Shown: positions 39,505 through 48,422 of the stretch, in pieces | Position numbering within the stretch: position 1 is the stretch's first letter | Layout of the letters: each line of letters begins with the position of its first letter | Made by a program: the position numbers and the translations under genes | Source of the DNA: Tessaracoccus aquimaris | Lineage (GTDB): Bacteria; Actinomycetota; Actinomycetes; Propionibacteriales; Propionibacteriaceae | Length of the DNA stretch: 64,000 nt | NCBI RefSeq assembly: GCF_001997345.1 | Contig: NZ_CP019606.1 | Location: forward strand, 2,108,001-2,172,000 | Direction: 5' to 3' | Notes under the pieces: model-generated | Database searches by the model: none | Seen by the model: the letters and a program-made list of their open reading frames with translations, nothing else | What the model was told of the DNA's origin: nothing

Positions 39505-41344
39505 CTATCCGCAGGCCCAGTCGAAGGTCTCCGAGGACAGGTCGATCTGCAGCGTGCCTCCCCCGCCCAGGTTCAGGCCGGAGATCTCTCCCAACTCCAG
39601 GTAGGTCGGGGTCAAGCCGCCGGGCATCCCCTGGACGGGGAAGGCCGTGCCGCCCAGGTGGCAGCGACCGAACAACGCCTCGGCCCACGGCTCGAACCTG
39701 GACGTCACCGTGTTGAACGGCTGCAGGTAGCTTCCGCCGCGGGCCTCGACCGGTGCCTCCCCGGCGTTCGGGTCGTCCCGCTCGACCAGCCAGACCCGGC
39801 GCAGCGGCTCCACGTCGTCCCAGGCGTTGGCGCCCTCGCTGTCGTCCTCCGGTGACCCGTCACGGCGCACGTCGGAGTGCGGCGCCGTCGGACCAGCCGA
39901 CAGCTCCGCCTCGGTGAGCCAGACGAGCTGATACTGGCCGCCGATCTCGTCCTCGCGCACCAGCGCCATCGGGTGCCGGACCGCGCGACCCAGGTCGGCC
40001 AGGTACGGGTCGTCGGAGGACGGGTCGCCGACCAGCCTGCGGTTGCCGAACTGCCCCTCCCCCATGAACAGCGAGATGCCCGGATACTCGGGCCCCTTCG
40101 CCTGGTACTCCTCGGGAAGCCGGAGCGTGCACACGTGCAGCATCGGGAAGCCCGCGTGCTCGGAGCGCGGCCAGTTCTCCCACGCGATTCCAGGCCCGGG
40201 CGACCCGATCCAGCCCGCGGGTTCCCCCTCGACCTCGCTCTGGTCGCCGTTTCCGAACTCGCCGAACCCATCGTCGTCGCCCTCGAACACCAGGTCCCAG
40301 GCGGTGCCCGCGCGCTCGGCGGCCGGGCGCGCGGTCTCGGCGTCGGGGCCCTCCTCCGCGCGGGCCGACTCCAGTTCGGCCCGCTCGGCGGCCACCCGCG
40401 CCGCCTCTGCGGCCGCCTCGGCCTCGACCCGCGCCGTGAGCGCCCGGAAGGACGCTGCCTCGTCCGGCGACAGCAGGTCGTCCCAGCCGTCGGCCCGGTG
40501 CCCGTTCGCCTCAGACCAGGCGACCGCCGAGCGGCGCCGCATGGGTAGCCCGGTGCGGAAGGCGACATGGACGCGCGGGCCCTCGAGGTCGATCAGCAGG
40601 GCCCCGTCAGCGATGCTGAGGCCGAACAACTCCTCGAACTCCAGGTAGGTGGGCGAGAACTCCGGGCCGGGTGGCGGGGTTGCCTTCGTGGTTCCGCCGA
40701 GGTGGCTCGGGGAGAGGTACCTAGCCCAGCTCTTCAGCTCGGGCTCGGCGCCCGGGTCCCGGACGGGACGGTAGGGGGAGACCCTGTCCGGGTCGCCGGG
40801 CGCGATCCCCGGGTTCTCGTCGTCGGGCTCTGCGAACCCGATCAGCGGCAGCACCGGGAAGGTGTCGATCTCGGCGATCTGTCGCGGCTCGAGCGCGTCG
40901 GCGGGCGGCTCGACGGCGCCCTCTGCGAGCTGCTCGGAGCTCACGAACAGCACCGCGAACTCGCCGGCGAGCCGATCCCGCACGATCCAGCCGCGCTGCC
41001 CCATCTCCTCGACGCCCGCCTCGACGCGCGCCTGGTGCAGCGTCAGGGCGTCGTCGCCCTGGAAGATCGCGACCCCGTCGTGCCCGATGCCCGCCTCGGG
41101 CGGGAGCGCCGTGGTCGCCACGTGCATCATGGGCCGTCCGGTCCCCGCGGTCAGCGGCCAGTGGTCCGCGGGGACGGCCGGCCCGAACCCTCCACCCCAG
41201 CCGACCCAGGCGCCGTTCAGCGCCCCCGCTGGGCAACGTCGCCTTCGGTCGCGCGGCCGTCGGGTCGCTGAGCGTCGACAACGGCGAACTCCAGCCTGGT
41301 GGGCCACCGATCACACGGGGAAATGCGGGTGGCGACTGGGACAC
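39505..41344 (-). CDS. DUF1963 (YwqG)-like protein with two tandem copies, probable frameshift near the start
   Basis: About 600 aa with an internal duplication. Half 1 has HWPLTAGTGRPMMHVATTAL, then SHLGGT and PTYLEFEELFGL, then ALLIDLEG. Half 2 has NWPRSEHAGFPMLHVCTLRL, then CHLGGT and PTYLELGEISGL, then TLQIDLSS. Such W-P...G-x-P-(M/L) motifs resemble DUF1963. The halves are joined by an Ala/Glu coiled-coil segment (about residues 300-340). The first 40 residues with correct codon bias (MSQSPPAFPRVIGGPPGWSS from ATG 41344) lie in another frame. Altering the run of five C at 41223-41227 by one base joins them. An in-frame Met at 41307 gives an Arg-rich, atypical start. Function unknown. Confidence 0.65.
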
Positions 41345-41365
41345 GCGGGGCTCCTTCGAACGTTG

Positions 41366-41848
41366 TCAGAGGAACGTTACCTGCCAGCCGGTGCTGTTCC
41401 CGCCGTCGTAGGGGATCACGCCGTGGAACTGGCGCACCTCCTCGTCGAAGACCAGCGGCAGGAAGTGCCGGTCACCGTCCCACATGGGAAGGTCCATCAT
41501 GGTGGCGACGTCGTGCCAGGCGAGCGTGCCCTCCTCGTTGGCCTCGGGGATCTCGCCGGTGAAGCCTGTGACGAGGAAGACGAACCCGAACACGTCCCTG
41601 CCGTTGAACCCAGGCCAGGAGACGGTGCCCCTCAACTCGAGTTCGGTGGCCTCGATGCCCGCCTCCTCGCGGAGTTCCCTGCGGATCGCGGCGACGACGT
41701 CCTCGTCCCTCTCGACCTTCCCGCCGAGCCCGTTGTACTTGCCAAGTTGCTCGTCCGAGTCGCGGGCGATCCGGTGCACGAGCAGCACCCGACGGCGCTC
41801 CGGGTCGGTAACGTAGGCGAGCGTCGTCAGTTCGGGTGCGAAGGCCAT
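41366..41848 (-). CDS. Nudix hydrolase (8-oxo-dGTP diphosphatase-like)
   Basis: 160 residues. The Nudix box is intact (GLGGKVERDEDV followed by AAIRRELREEAGIEA, matching GX5EX7REUXEEXGU). The context GKYNGLGGK and W after the box (HDVATMM...WDGDRHF) resembles YtkD/MutT-type enzymes that clear oxidised nucleotides. ATG at 41848 (MAFAPELTTLAYV); an upstream ATG at 41872 would add eight residues. A short gene between the DUF1963-like gene (same strand) and a divergent membrane-protein gene. Confidence 0.9.
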   Translation of the reverse strand: MAFAPELTTLAYVTDPERRRVLLVHRIARDSDEQLGKYNGLGGKVERDEDVVAAIRRELREEAGIEATELELRGTVSWPGFNGRDVFGFVFLVTGFTGEIPEANEEGTLAWHDVATMMDLPMWDGDRHFLPLVFDEEVRQFHGVIPYDGGNSTGWQVTFL

Positions 41849-41976
41849 GCCAGCGACGATAGTGGCGGGCACACCTTTCGACCAGGTTCGCCACCCTTCC
41901 CCACCCTGGCGACGTCAAGCCGGTTAACTGGTCGCAGCACGGGGCGCTTCCCCGGAGCCGGCCGCAGGAGGACATC

Positions 41977-42330
41977 GTGACGCAACCGGTTCGACCGCCC
42001 GCGGCCGTGAGCGAGGCCCTACCCAGCGCGCTCGGCGCGGTCGGCCTTGCCCTCGGCGTCGTCTCGGCGTTGGGGATGCTCTTCGGGGTCACCATGGTCG
42101 CCTCGCTCGCCGCTCAGGCCGCCGAGGGCGCCATGGGGTTCGATCCACCCCTCGGCCTGAGCATCTGGATGCCCCTGGTCAGCATCGCTGAAGTCCTCGG
42201 GAACGTCGCGATGGCCGTGTCGATCGTCGCGATCGTCCTTGACCGGGGTCGTCGGATGGCCATCGGCGGGCTCATCCTTGCCATCATTGCGGTCCTTTTC
42301 CAGGCGAACGCGGTGTTCGCTACCTTCTGA
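41977..42330 (+). CDS. Hypothetical small membrane protein
   Basis: 117 residues, GTG start at 41977 with AGGAGGACATC upstream. It has three or four hydrophobic segments (about residues 18-45, 60-87 and 92-115) with a basic turn DRGRR before the last. No recognised family. It overlaps the convergent methyltransferase gene by 11 bases (42320-42330). Confidence 0.7.
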   Translation: MTQPVRPPAAVSEALPSALGAVGLALGVVSALGMLFGVTMVASLAAQAAEGAMGFDPPLGLSIWMPLVSIAEVLGNVAMAVSIVAIVLDRGRRMAIGGLILAIIAVLFQANAVFATF

Positions 42331-43438
42331 CGCGGTGGGCGAAGATCGCCTTGGTGCCCTCGACGGTGCGGGCCAGGATCAGCGTCGCGGCGGCCTTGCC
42401 CTTCGGCCTCAACTGCCTGCGCAGCGCCGCGGGGTCGACGTCGATGGCGCGCTTCTTGATCTCCAGCGTCCCGATCCCGCCTTCTGCGACGTAGCGGCGC
42501 ACGGCCCGCACGTCGAAGGGCAGCACCGAGTCGACCGCGAAGGTGGTCGCGAACGGCGAGTCGACGGGCTCGTCCGAGCTCAGGTAGGCCGTGTGCGGGT
42601 CGAGCAGCCACAGGGGCTGGCCGGGCGCGACCTCTGAGATCAGCCCCGCGCGGATCACGGCCCCGTCCGGCTCGATGACGTAACCGCCGACCGGCGCGAC
42701 GTCCAGGTCCCGCTCGGCGGGCCCTTCGAGTTCGTGCGGCAGCACCACGGCCTCGACACCGACGGGCAGCCGGTTCCAGAGTGTTGCCTCCACCACGTCG
42801 CCGTGCTCGCTGACCCACCCGGAGCGCGCTCCCTGCGGGATCAGCTCCTTCGGGACTCCGGGGGCCAGCTTGACGCACACGAACCGCTCCGATGCGAGGG
42901 CGTCGAGCACGAACTCCCAGGGCGGGGTGAAGTCGGCGACCTGCCACGTCCGGCCCCGCGCGGTGCGGCGTGCCGGGTCGAGGAACACCGCGGCGCCGTC
43001 GGGAAGGCGCTGCTCCTCCGCGAGACCAACGCGGGCCTCTCCCCCGCCGACGAGCGCCAGGTTGTGGGCAGCGACCTCCGCGGTCGCGGGATCCGCGTCG
43101 ACGGCGACCACGCGCAGGCCCGCCTCCGCGAACGCCATCGAGTCCGCGCCGATGCCGCAGCCCAGGTCCCAGACCTCCGTGACCCCCGCTGCGACGAACC
43201 GTGCGGCGCGCCAGCGGGCGACCGCCTGCCGGCTGGCCTGCTCGAGGCCGTCGCGGGTGAAGAGCATCTCGTCGGCGCGGGAGAACTTGGACCGGCCCTT
43301 TCTGCGCAGGGCGACCTGTCCGAGCGCCCACGCGGCGTCGTCGACGCCGAAGTCGCGCCTCAGCCGCTCGCCCGCCGCAAGCGAACCGGGGTCGGGCTCG
43401 CGCATCGCCGCGGCCAGCGCCTCGTCCCGGAAACCCAT
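42320..43438 (-). CDS. Class I SAM-dependent methyltransferase with THUMP-like C-terminal domain
   Basis: 372 residues from ATG 43438 (MGFRDEALAAAM; GTG at 43447 would add three). N-terminal about 90 residues are helical. The SAM-binding motif is VWDLGCGIGADSMAFAEAG, the acidic end of strand 2 is VVAVDAD, and motif IV is VFLDPARR. The C-terminal 130 residues (YVIEPDGAVIRAGLI, YVAEGGIGTLEIKKR, LILARTVEGTKAIFAHRV) form the THUMP-like domain seen in actinobacterial homologues. This implies RNA (perhaps rRNA or tRNA) methylation, though the target is not known. Confidence 0.85.
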   Translation of the reverse strand: MGFRDEALAAAMREPDPGSLAAGERLRRDFGVDDAAWALGQVALRRKGRSKFSRADEMLFTRDGLEQASRQAVARWRAARFVAAGVTEVWDLGCGIGADSMAFAEAGLRVVAVDADPATAEVAAHNLALVGGGEARVGLAEEQRLPDGAAVFLDPARRTARGRTWQVADFTPPWEFVLDALASERFVCVKLAPGVPKELIPQGARSGWVSEHGDVVEATLWNRLPVGVEAVVLPHELEGPAERDLDVAPVGGYVIEPDGAVIRAGLISEVAPGQPLWLLDPHTAYLSSDEPVDSPFATTFAVDSVLPFDVRAVRRYVAEGGIGTLEIKKRAIDVDPAALRRQLRPKGKAAATLILARTVEGTKAIFAHRVRR

Positions 43439-43970
43439 GCGCGTCACCCTAGCGCGACGGGCCGGCCTCGCATCGCCGCTGCTGTGTCAGGGGGACGTTC
43501 GTCGAGCCGTGGCCGTTCGTCGAGCCGTGGCGCCGTTCGTCGAGCCGTGGCGCCGTTCGTCGAGCCGTGGCGCCGTTCGTCGAGCCTGTCGAGACGTCCG
43601 AGACCATTGCGCGGTTTCGGACCCTTCGACACGGGCGCACGACTCCGTCGGCGGCCCTGCTCAGGGAACGGACCAGACGCGACGTCCTCGGCATCCCTGC
43701 TCAGGGAACGGACCGGCGCACGACCTCCGCGACCCCCGTTCGTCGAGCCTGTCGAGACGTCCGAGACCACTGGGCGGAATCGGACCCTTCGACACGGGCG
43801 CACGACTCCGTCGGCGGCCCTGCTCAGGGAACGGGGACCGGCGCACGACTCCGTCGGCGGCCCTGCCCAGGGAACGGGGACCGGCGCACGACTCGGTCGG
43901 TCGCCCTGCTCAGGGAACGGGGACCGGCGCACGACTCCGTCGGCGGCCCCGCTCAAAGATCGAGACAGAC
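43439..43970. repeat. Cluster of short tandem and REP-like repeats
   Basis: About 530 bases without a gene. Four or five tandem copies of CGTTCGTCGAGCCGTGGCGC (about 43495-43590). Then two copies of a REP-like unit containing CGTTCGTCGAGCCTGTCGAG...CGGACCCTTCGACACGGG. Then at least four units of about 43 bp (CGCACGACTCCGTCGGCGGC followed by CCTGCTCAGGGAACGGGGACCGG; 43630-43965). Palindromic pairs CGAGCCTGTCGAG and CTTCGACACGGG could form hairpins. Confidence 0.85.
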
Positions 43971-44007
43971 GAATCGGGCGCCGACGGTGACCGTCGGCGC
44001 CCGATTC
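43971..44007 (-). terminator. Terminator of the oligopeptide ABC operon
   Basis: A perfect 17-bp stem (43971-43987 with 43991-44007) with a 3-nt loop, 8 bases after the ATPase stop. No T-run. Confidence 0.85.
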
Positions 44008-44015
44008 GGGACTGC

Positions 44016-45740
44016 TTACTGACCCAACTCGCGGGTGTCGAGCTCGACCACCGTGTCGCCGAGCGACTTGAGCAGCGCGTGGCGCTCCTCGCGGCGGGTC
44101 TTCTGCTCGATCGGGTCCGGGACGGGGGCCGCAGCCAGGAGGCGCTTGGTGTACTCCTCCTGGGGGTTCAGCAGCACCTGGTCGCGGGTGCCCCGCTCGA
44201 CGATCTTGCCGTACTGCATGACGACCACGCGGTGGGCGAGGGCGTCGATGACTGCCAGGTCGTGCGAGATGAACAGACACGCGAACCCGAAGTCGCGCTG
44301 CAACTCGGTGAACATCGCCAGCACCGACGCCTGCACGGACACGTCAAGCGCCGAGGTGGGCTCGTCGGCGATCAGGATCTCGGGACGCAGCGCCAACGCG
44401 CGCGCGATGGAGACGCGCTGACGCTGGCCGCCGGAGAGCTCGTGCGGGTACCTGTTGTAGGCGCTGCGCGGCAACTGGACGGCCTCGAGCAGTTCGTGGA
44501 CGCGGTTCTCGCGCTCCTTCTTGGTGCCGATCCCGTGCACGCTGAGCGGCTCCGAGATGACGTCGCCGATCGGGAAACGCGGGTTCAGCGACGCGGCGGG
44601 GTCCTGGAAGATGACGCCGATGCGCTTGCGCAACGCCTTCATCTCCGCGCCCCGCATCGCGAGCAGGTCCTCGCCAAGCACGTCGACCGCCCCCGAGTGC
44701 GACGGGATCAGCCCGAGCAGCGCCCGGCCGATGGTCGACTTGCCGGAGCCGGACTCGCCCACCAGGCCGACGATCTCGCCGCGCTTCACGTCGAAGCTGA
44801 CATCGTCGACGGCACGGAAGGGCTTCTTGCCCGCCCGCTTGTACTCGACGATCAGGTCGCGCACCTCGAGCGCCGTCTCGGCGCCCTCCGCGACCGGCGC
44901 CGGCGGAACTCCGAACTGGCCCGGCCCCTCACCGAGGTGCGGGACGGCCGAGAGCAGCTTCTTGGTGTACGGGTGCTGCGGGTTGAGCAGCACGTCGGTG
45001 ACCGGGCCGCGCTCGACGACGTTGCCCTTGAACATCACGGCGACGTTGTCCGCCATGTCCGCGACCACGCCCATGTTGTGCGTGATCAGCAGGATGCCGG
45101 TGTTGAGCTTGTCCTTCAGCGAGCGCAGCAGGTCGAGGATGTCGGCCTGCACCGTCACGTCGAGGGCCGTGGTCGGCTCGTCGGCGATGATCACCTCGGG
45201 GTCGCAGGCCAGCGCCATCGCGATCACGACGCGCTGGCGCATGCCGCCGGAAAGCTCGTGCGGGAACTGGCTGACGCGACGCTCGGGCGCCGGGATGCCG
45301 ACGGCGGCCAGCAGGTCGATGGCTCGTGCCCACGCCTCGCGACCGAACGCGACGCCGTGCACCTCCATCGACTCGGTGAGCTGCTCGCCGATCTTGATGA
45401 CGGGGTTCAGCGCCGTCATCGGCTCCTGGAACACCATCGCGACGCGGCGGCCGCGGATGGCGCGCAGTTCACGGCCGGAGAGGTCGCCCACGACCTTGTC
45501 GTCGACAACGGTCTCGCCGGTGATCCGGGCCGTCTTGGGCAGCAGGCCGAGCGCGGTGGTCGCCGTCACGGACTTGCCGGAGCCGGACTCGCCGACCAGC
45601 GCCATGACCTCGCCGGGCTCGACGCTGAGGGTCAGCCCCTTCACCGCGTGAACGGTGCCGAACTCGGTCTTGAACTGGACGTCGAGGTTGTCGAACTTGA
45701 GCGCCGGGTGTTCCCCGGTGAAGATCTTCTGTTCAGTCAT
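44016..45740 (-). CDS. Oligopeptide/dipeptide ABC transporter ATPase (DppD-DppF fusion)
   Basis: 574 residues with two NBDs and Opp/Dpp-type linkers. NBD1: Walker A GESGSGKSVT, signature LSGGMRQR, Walker B VIIADEPTTALDV. NBD2: Walker A GESGSGKSTI, signature LSGGQRQR, Walker B ILIADEPTSALDV. After each NBD is the oligopeptide-family C-terminal extension (NPQHPYTKKLL in the first; NPQEEYTKRLLAAAPVPDP in the second). The two ATPases that drive peptide import are thus one polypeptide. Last gene of the operon; the gap to the DppC gene is 9 bases. Confidence 0.93.
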   Translation of the reverse strand: MTEQKIFTGEHPALKFDNLDVQFKTEFGTVHAVKGLTLSVEPGEVMALVGESGSGKSVTATTALGLLPKTARITGETVVDDKVVGDLSGRELRAIRGRRVAMVFQEPMTALNPVIKIGEQLTESMEVHGVAFGREAWARAIDLLAAVGIPAPERRVSQFPHELSGGMRQRVVIAMALACDPEVIIADEPTTALDVTVQADILDLLRSLKDKLNTGILLITHNMGVVADMADNVAVMFKGNVVERGPVTDVLLNPQHPYTKKLLSAVPHLGEGPGQFGVPPAPVAEGAETALEVRDLIVEYKRAGKKPFRAVDDVSFDVKRGEIVGLVGESGSGKSTIGRALLGLIPSHSGAVDVLGEDLLAMRGAEMKALRKRIGVIFQDPAASLNPRFPIGDVISEPLSVHGIGTKKERENRVHELLEAVQLPRSAYNRYPHELSGGQRQRVSIARALALRPEILIADEPTSALDVSVQASVLAMFTELQRDFGFACLFISHDLAVIDALAHRVVVMQYGKIVERGTRDQVLLNPQEEYTKRLLAAAPVPDPIEQKTRREERHALLKSLGDTVVELDTRELGQ

Positions 45741-45749
45741 GTCGGAACC

Positions 45750-46730
45750 TCAGTCCATCTGCTGACGGGGATCGAACGCGTCTCGCAGGCCGTCACCGAT
45801 GAAGTTGATGCACAGCGAGAACACGAGGATGAACATGCCGGGGATCCAGAACAGCCACGGGCGGCCCGTCAGCGCCGTCTGGTAGGTGCTCACGAGCAGG
45901 CCGAGCGACGTGTCGGGGGCCTTCACGCCGAACCCGAGGAACGACAGGGCCGTCTCGGTGAGGATCGCCGCGGAGATCAGCAGCGTCGCGTTGACGACGA
46001 TGGTGCCGAGCGCGTTGGGCAGGATGTGGCGCACGATGATGCGCGGGCCAGGCGTGCCGAGCGCGCGCGCCGCCATCACGAACTCGCGTTCGCGCAGCGA
46101 CAGCACCTCGCCACGCACCAGGCGGGCGAGACCCGTCCAGGACACCAGCGCGAGGACGACGGCAAGCATCACGATGTTGCCGCCGGTCATCCGGCCGAGC
46201 ACCGCAGCGAGCACGAGCGTCGGGATGATGATGAACAGGTCGGTCATGCGCATCAGGAAGGCCTCGGTGATGCCGCGGTAGAAGCCCGCGATAGCGCCGA
46301 TGGACGTGCCGATGACGGTGGCCATGATGCCGACGGTGAAGGCGATCAGCAGCGACTGCTGCACCCCGCGCATCACGAGCGCGAAGTAGTCCTTGCCCGT
46401 GGTGTCCTGCCCGAAGGGGTGCTCACCGATCGACGGCGGCCAGAACGTGATGGTCGGCTCGCCGTTGCCGATCTTCGGGTAGGTGTCGACGAACGTCTTG
46501 CCCCACCAACCGGGGATCGGCCCGTAGCCGATCGACGTGAGGGCGAGCAGGATGATGAAGATCAGGATGACCAGCGACACCATCGCGGCCTTGTGGCGCA
46601 CGAAGCGCCTGCGGACCAACTGGCCCTGCGAGTACGACTTCGTGTTGGTGGTCTCGACGTCGTCCTCGATGGAGAACATCTTGTCGGTATCGGGCTCGAT
46701 GGAGGGCATCGTGTTATTTGGATCACTCAT
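45750..46730 (-). CDS. Peptide ABC transporter permease, DppC type
   Basis: 326 residues. An N-terminal cytosolic leader (SDPNNTMPSIEPDTDK and following) precedes TM1, then the large periplasmic loop after TM1 (including FWPPSIGEHPFGQDTTGKD, the usual DppC feature), then five more TM helices. The coupling EAA-like loop is REFVMAARALGTPGPRIIVRHILPN. The C-terminus is typical: NFIGDGLRDAFDPRQQMD. Nine bases lie between this gene and each neighbour. Confidence 0.93.
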   Translation of the reverse strand: MSDPNNTMPSIEPDTDKMFSIEDDVETTNTKSYSQGQLVRRRFVRHKAAMVSLVILIFIILLALTSIGYGPIPGWWGKTFVDTYPKIGNGEPTITFWPPSIGEHPFGQDTTGKDYFALVMRGVQQSLLIAFTVGIMATVIGTSIGAIAGFYRGITEAFLMRMTDLFIIIPTLVLAAVLGRMTGGNIVMLAVVLALVSWTGLARLVRGEVLSLREREFVMAARALGTPGPRIIVRHILPNALGTIVVNATLLISAAILTETALSFLGFGVKAPDTSLGLLVSTYQTALTGRPWLFWIPGMFILVFSLCINFIGDGLRDAFDPRQQMD

Positions 46731-46739
46731 GGCCGGCTC

Positions 46740-48260
46740 CTATCGCGCGATCCGCGGGTCGAGGAAGGCGTAGGCGATGTCCGCTACCAGGTTCATCAGC
46801 ACTGCCGCCGTTCCTGTCACCAGATAGAACGCCATCACGGGTGGTGGATCCACCGCGTCGAGACCGACCTTGAACAAGTTGCCCATGCCCTGCCAGCCGA
46901 ACACGGACTCCGTGATGACCGCACCGCCGATCAGCGCCGCGAAGTCGAACGCGACGATCGTGGCGAGCGGGATCAGCGAGTTACGGAACGCGTGGCGCGT
47001 GATGACCTTGCGCTCCGAGACGCCCTTGGAGCGCGCGGTGCGGATGTAGTCCTGGTTCAGGACGTCCAGCATCGAGGCTCGGGTGTAGCGCGTGTACCCG
47101 GCCACCGAGATCAGCGTCAGCACGATCGTCGGGAGGATCAGGTGCGTGGCGCCGTCGATGAAGTGGCCCCAGTACGTCGAGTCGAAGTTCGGGGTGACCG
47201 AGCCGATCGTGGGGATCGGGCGGGAGATCTGCTTGAGGTAGGCGTTCCAGTTGCTGAGCATCAGGTCCGCGATGCCTGCACCCGAGGCGATGATCCCCAC
47301 TGCGACGGAGGCGGTGATCGCCTGCTTCCTGGAGAATCCGCCGAATACAAGGCCGCAGGCGACCGCAAGCAGGATGGCCGCGAGGAAGCACAGCAGCAGC
47401 ATCGGGGTGGATGGGGTCTTCATCAGGAAGCCCCGCATGATGGCGTAGCCGGCGATGGCGACAATCGCTGTCGCGCCGATCGCGTTGCGGACCCGCTTGT
47501 TCTGCGGGCCTGAGGTCAGCATCAGCACGATGACGGCCGCGGCGATCACGAGCACCGCGTACAGCGGAATGCCGAGCATCGGGCGCCGGAACCACTGCAC
47601 GGCAGAGAAGTAGAACAGGGCGCCCGCGAAGACGGCGGCGGCGATGCCGAAGCTTGCGAGACGGCGCTTCCACGAGCCACCTGCCGCGGCCGCGAGGATG
47701 AACGCCAGCACGACCGATATGCCGATGACTTGTAATGGTGTGAATTGGGCCTTGACGATCCAGTTGTTGAACTCGATGGCCGCGTAGTGCTTCAGCAGCA
47801 CCGCAGCCCAGAAGACTGGGAGCGAGAAGAACACGAAGGCCATGAAGGTGACCGCGTAGTCGAAGCCGCTGTACTGGCGGATCGCAGTGAGGATACCGAG
47901 CGAGATGCCGATCACGATCGCGAGGATCGTGGCGATGACGACGAGCCTCAGCGTTGAGCCTGCCGCCTGCTGCACCAGGTCGCCGACGTTGCGACCCTTG
48001 ATGTCCTGACCGAGGTCGCAACTGCCCGTGAAGCACTTGCCGACTCCGCTGAGCCAATCCCAGTAGCGCTCATACCACGGCTTGTCGAGGCCCATATGGG
48101 CGATGCGCTGCTTGATGAGGTTGTCGCGGTTGGGGGCGTTCGACTCCCGATACTCGGCGAGCGGGTCGCCCGAGTTGATCGTGAGCACGAACATCAACAG
48201 CGAGCCGAGCACGAGGATCAACAAGGAGATCCCCAGGCGTTTCGCGATGTATCTGATCAC
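46740..48260 (-). CDS. Peptide ABC transporter permease, DppB type, with large membrane insertion
   Basis: 506 residues, against about 310-340 for ordinary DppB. The two ends are canonical. N-terminal TM1 (MIRYIAKRLGISLLILVLGS), a periplasmic loop with KPWYERYWDWLSGV, and FFSLPVFW are normal. So is the coupling loop (RASMLDVLNQDYIRTARSKG, about residues 395-413) and the C-terminal VADIAYAFLDPRIAR. Between them, about residues 176-340, lies an extra segment with five or six hydrophobic stretches (for example VIGISVVLAFILAAAAGG and PLYAVLVIAAAVIVLML). It is in frame and has normal codon use, so this is a real extension, not a sequencing artefact. Confidence 0.88.
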   Translation of the reverse strand: MIRYIAKRLGISLLILVLGSLLMFVLTINSGDPLAEYRESNAPNRDNLIKQRIAHMGLDKPWYERYWDWLSGVGKCFTGSCDLGQDIKGRNVGDLVQQAAGSTLRLVVIATILAIVIGISLGILTAIRQYSGFDYAVTFMAFVFFSLPVFWAAVLLKHYAAIEFNNWIVKAQFTPLQVIGISVVLAFILAAAAGGSWKRRLASFGIAAAVFAGALFYFSAVQWFRRPMLGIPLYAVLVIAAAVIVLMLTSGPQNKRVRNAIGATAIVAIAGYAIMRGFLMKTPSTPMLLLCFLAAILLAVACGLVFGGFSRKQAITASVAVGIIASGAGIADLMLSNWNAYLKQISRPIPTIGSVTPNFDSTYWGHFIDGATHLILPTIVLTLISVAGYTRYTRASMLDVLNQDYIRTARSKGVSERKVITRHAFRNSLIPLATIVAFDFAALIGGAVITESVFGWQGMGNLFKVGLDAVDPPPVMAFYLVTGTAAVLMNLVADIAYAFLDPRIAR

Positions 48261-48362
48261 TAGTGGTCCTTCGGATAACAGAAGACGGCCCCACGGCTAG
48301 CGGCAGGCCAATCGTTGGCCGATCATACGCCAGGTGAGGTGAGGTGACGAGCCGAAACGCGA

Positions 48363-48419
48363 GGGGGCAGGTGGCTCGTGCCACCTGCCCCCACGCGTGT
48401 CACTGACTCATGGAGTCAG
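48363..48419 (-). terminator. Two hairpins between substrate-binding protein and permease genes
   Basis: 48363-48392: a perfect 12-bp GC stem with 6-nt loop. 48403-48419: a perfect 7-bp stem CTGACTC-ATG-GAGTCAG. On the minus strand they follow the binding-protein stop (48423) at once and may act as a partial terminator or mRNA stabiliser, giving more binding protein than permease. Confidence 0.65.
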
Positions 48420-48422
48420 AGA

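Noticed and set aside
42870..47513. A very long plus-strand open frame (about 1500 codons) antisense to the methyltransferase and peptide ABC genes
   Set aside because: It is a GC-rich shadow of well-supported minus-strand genes (dppC, ATPases, methyltransferase) and has no family resemblance.
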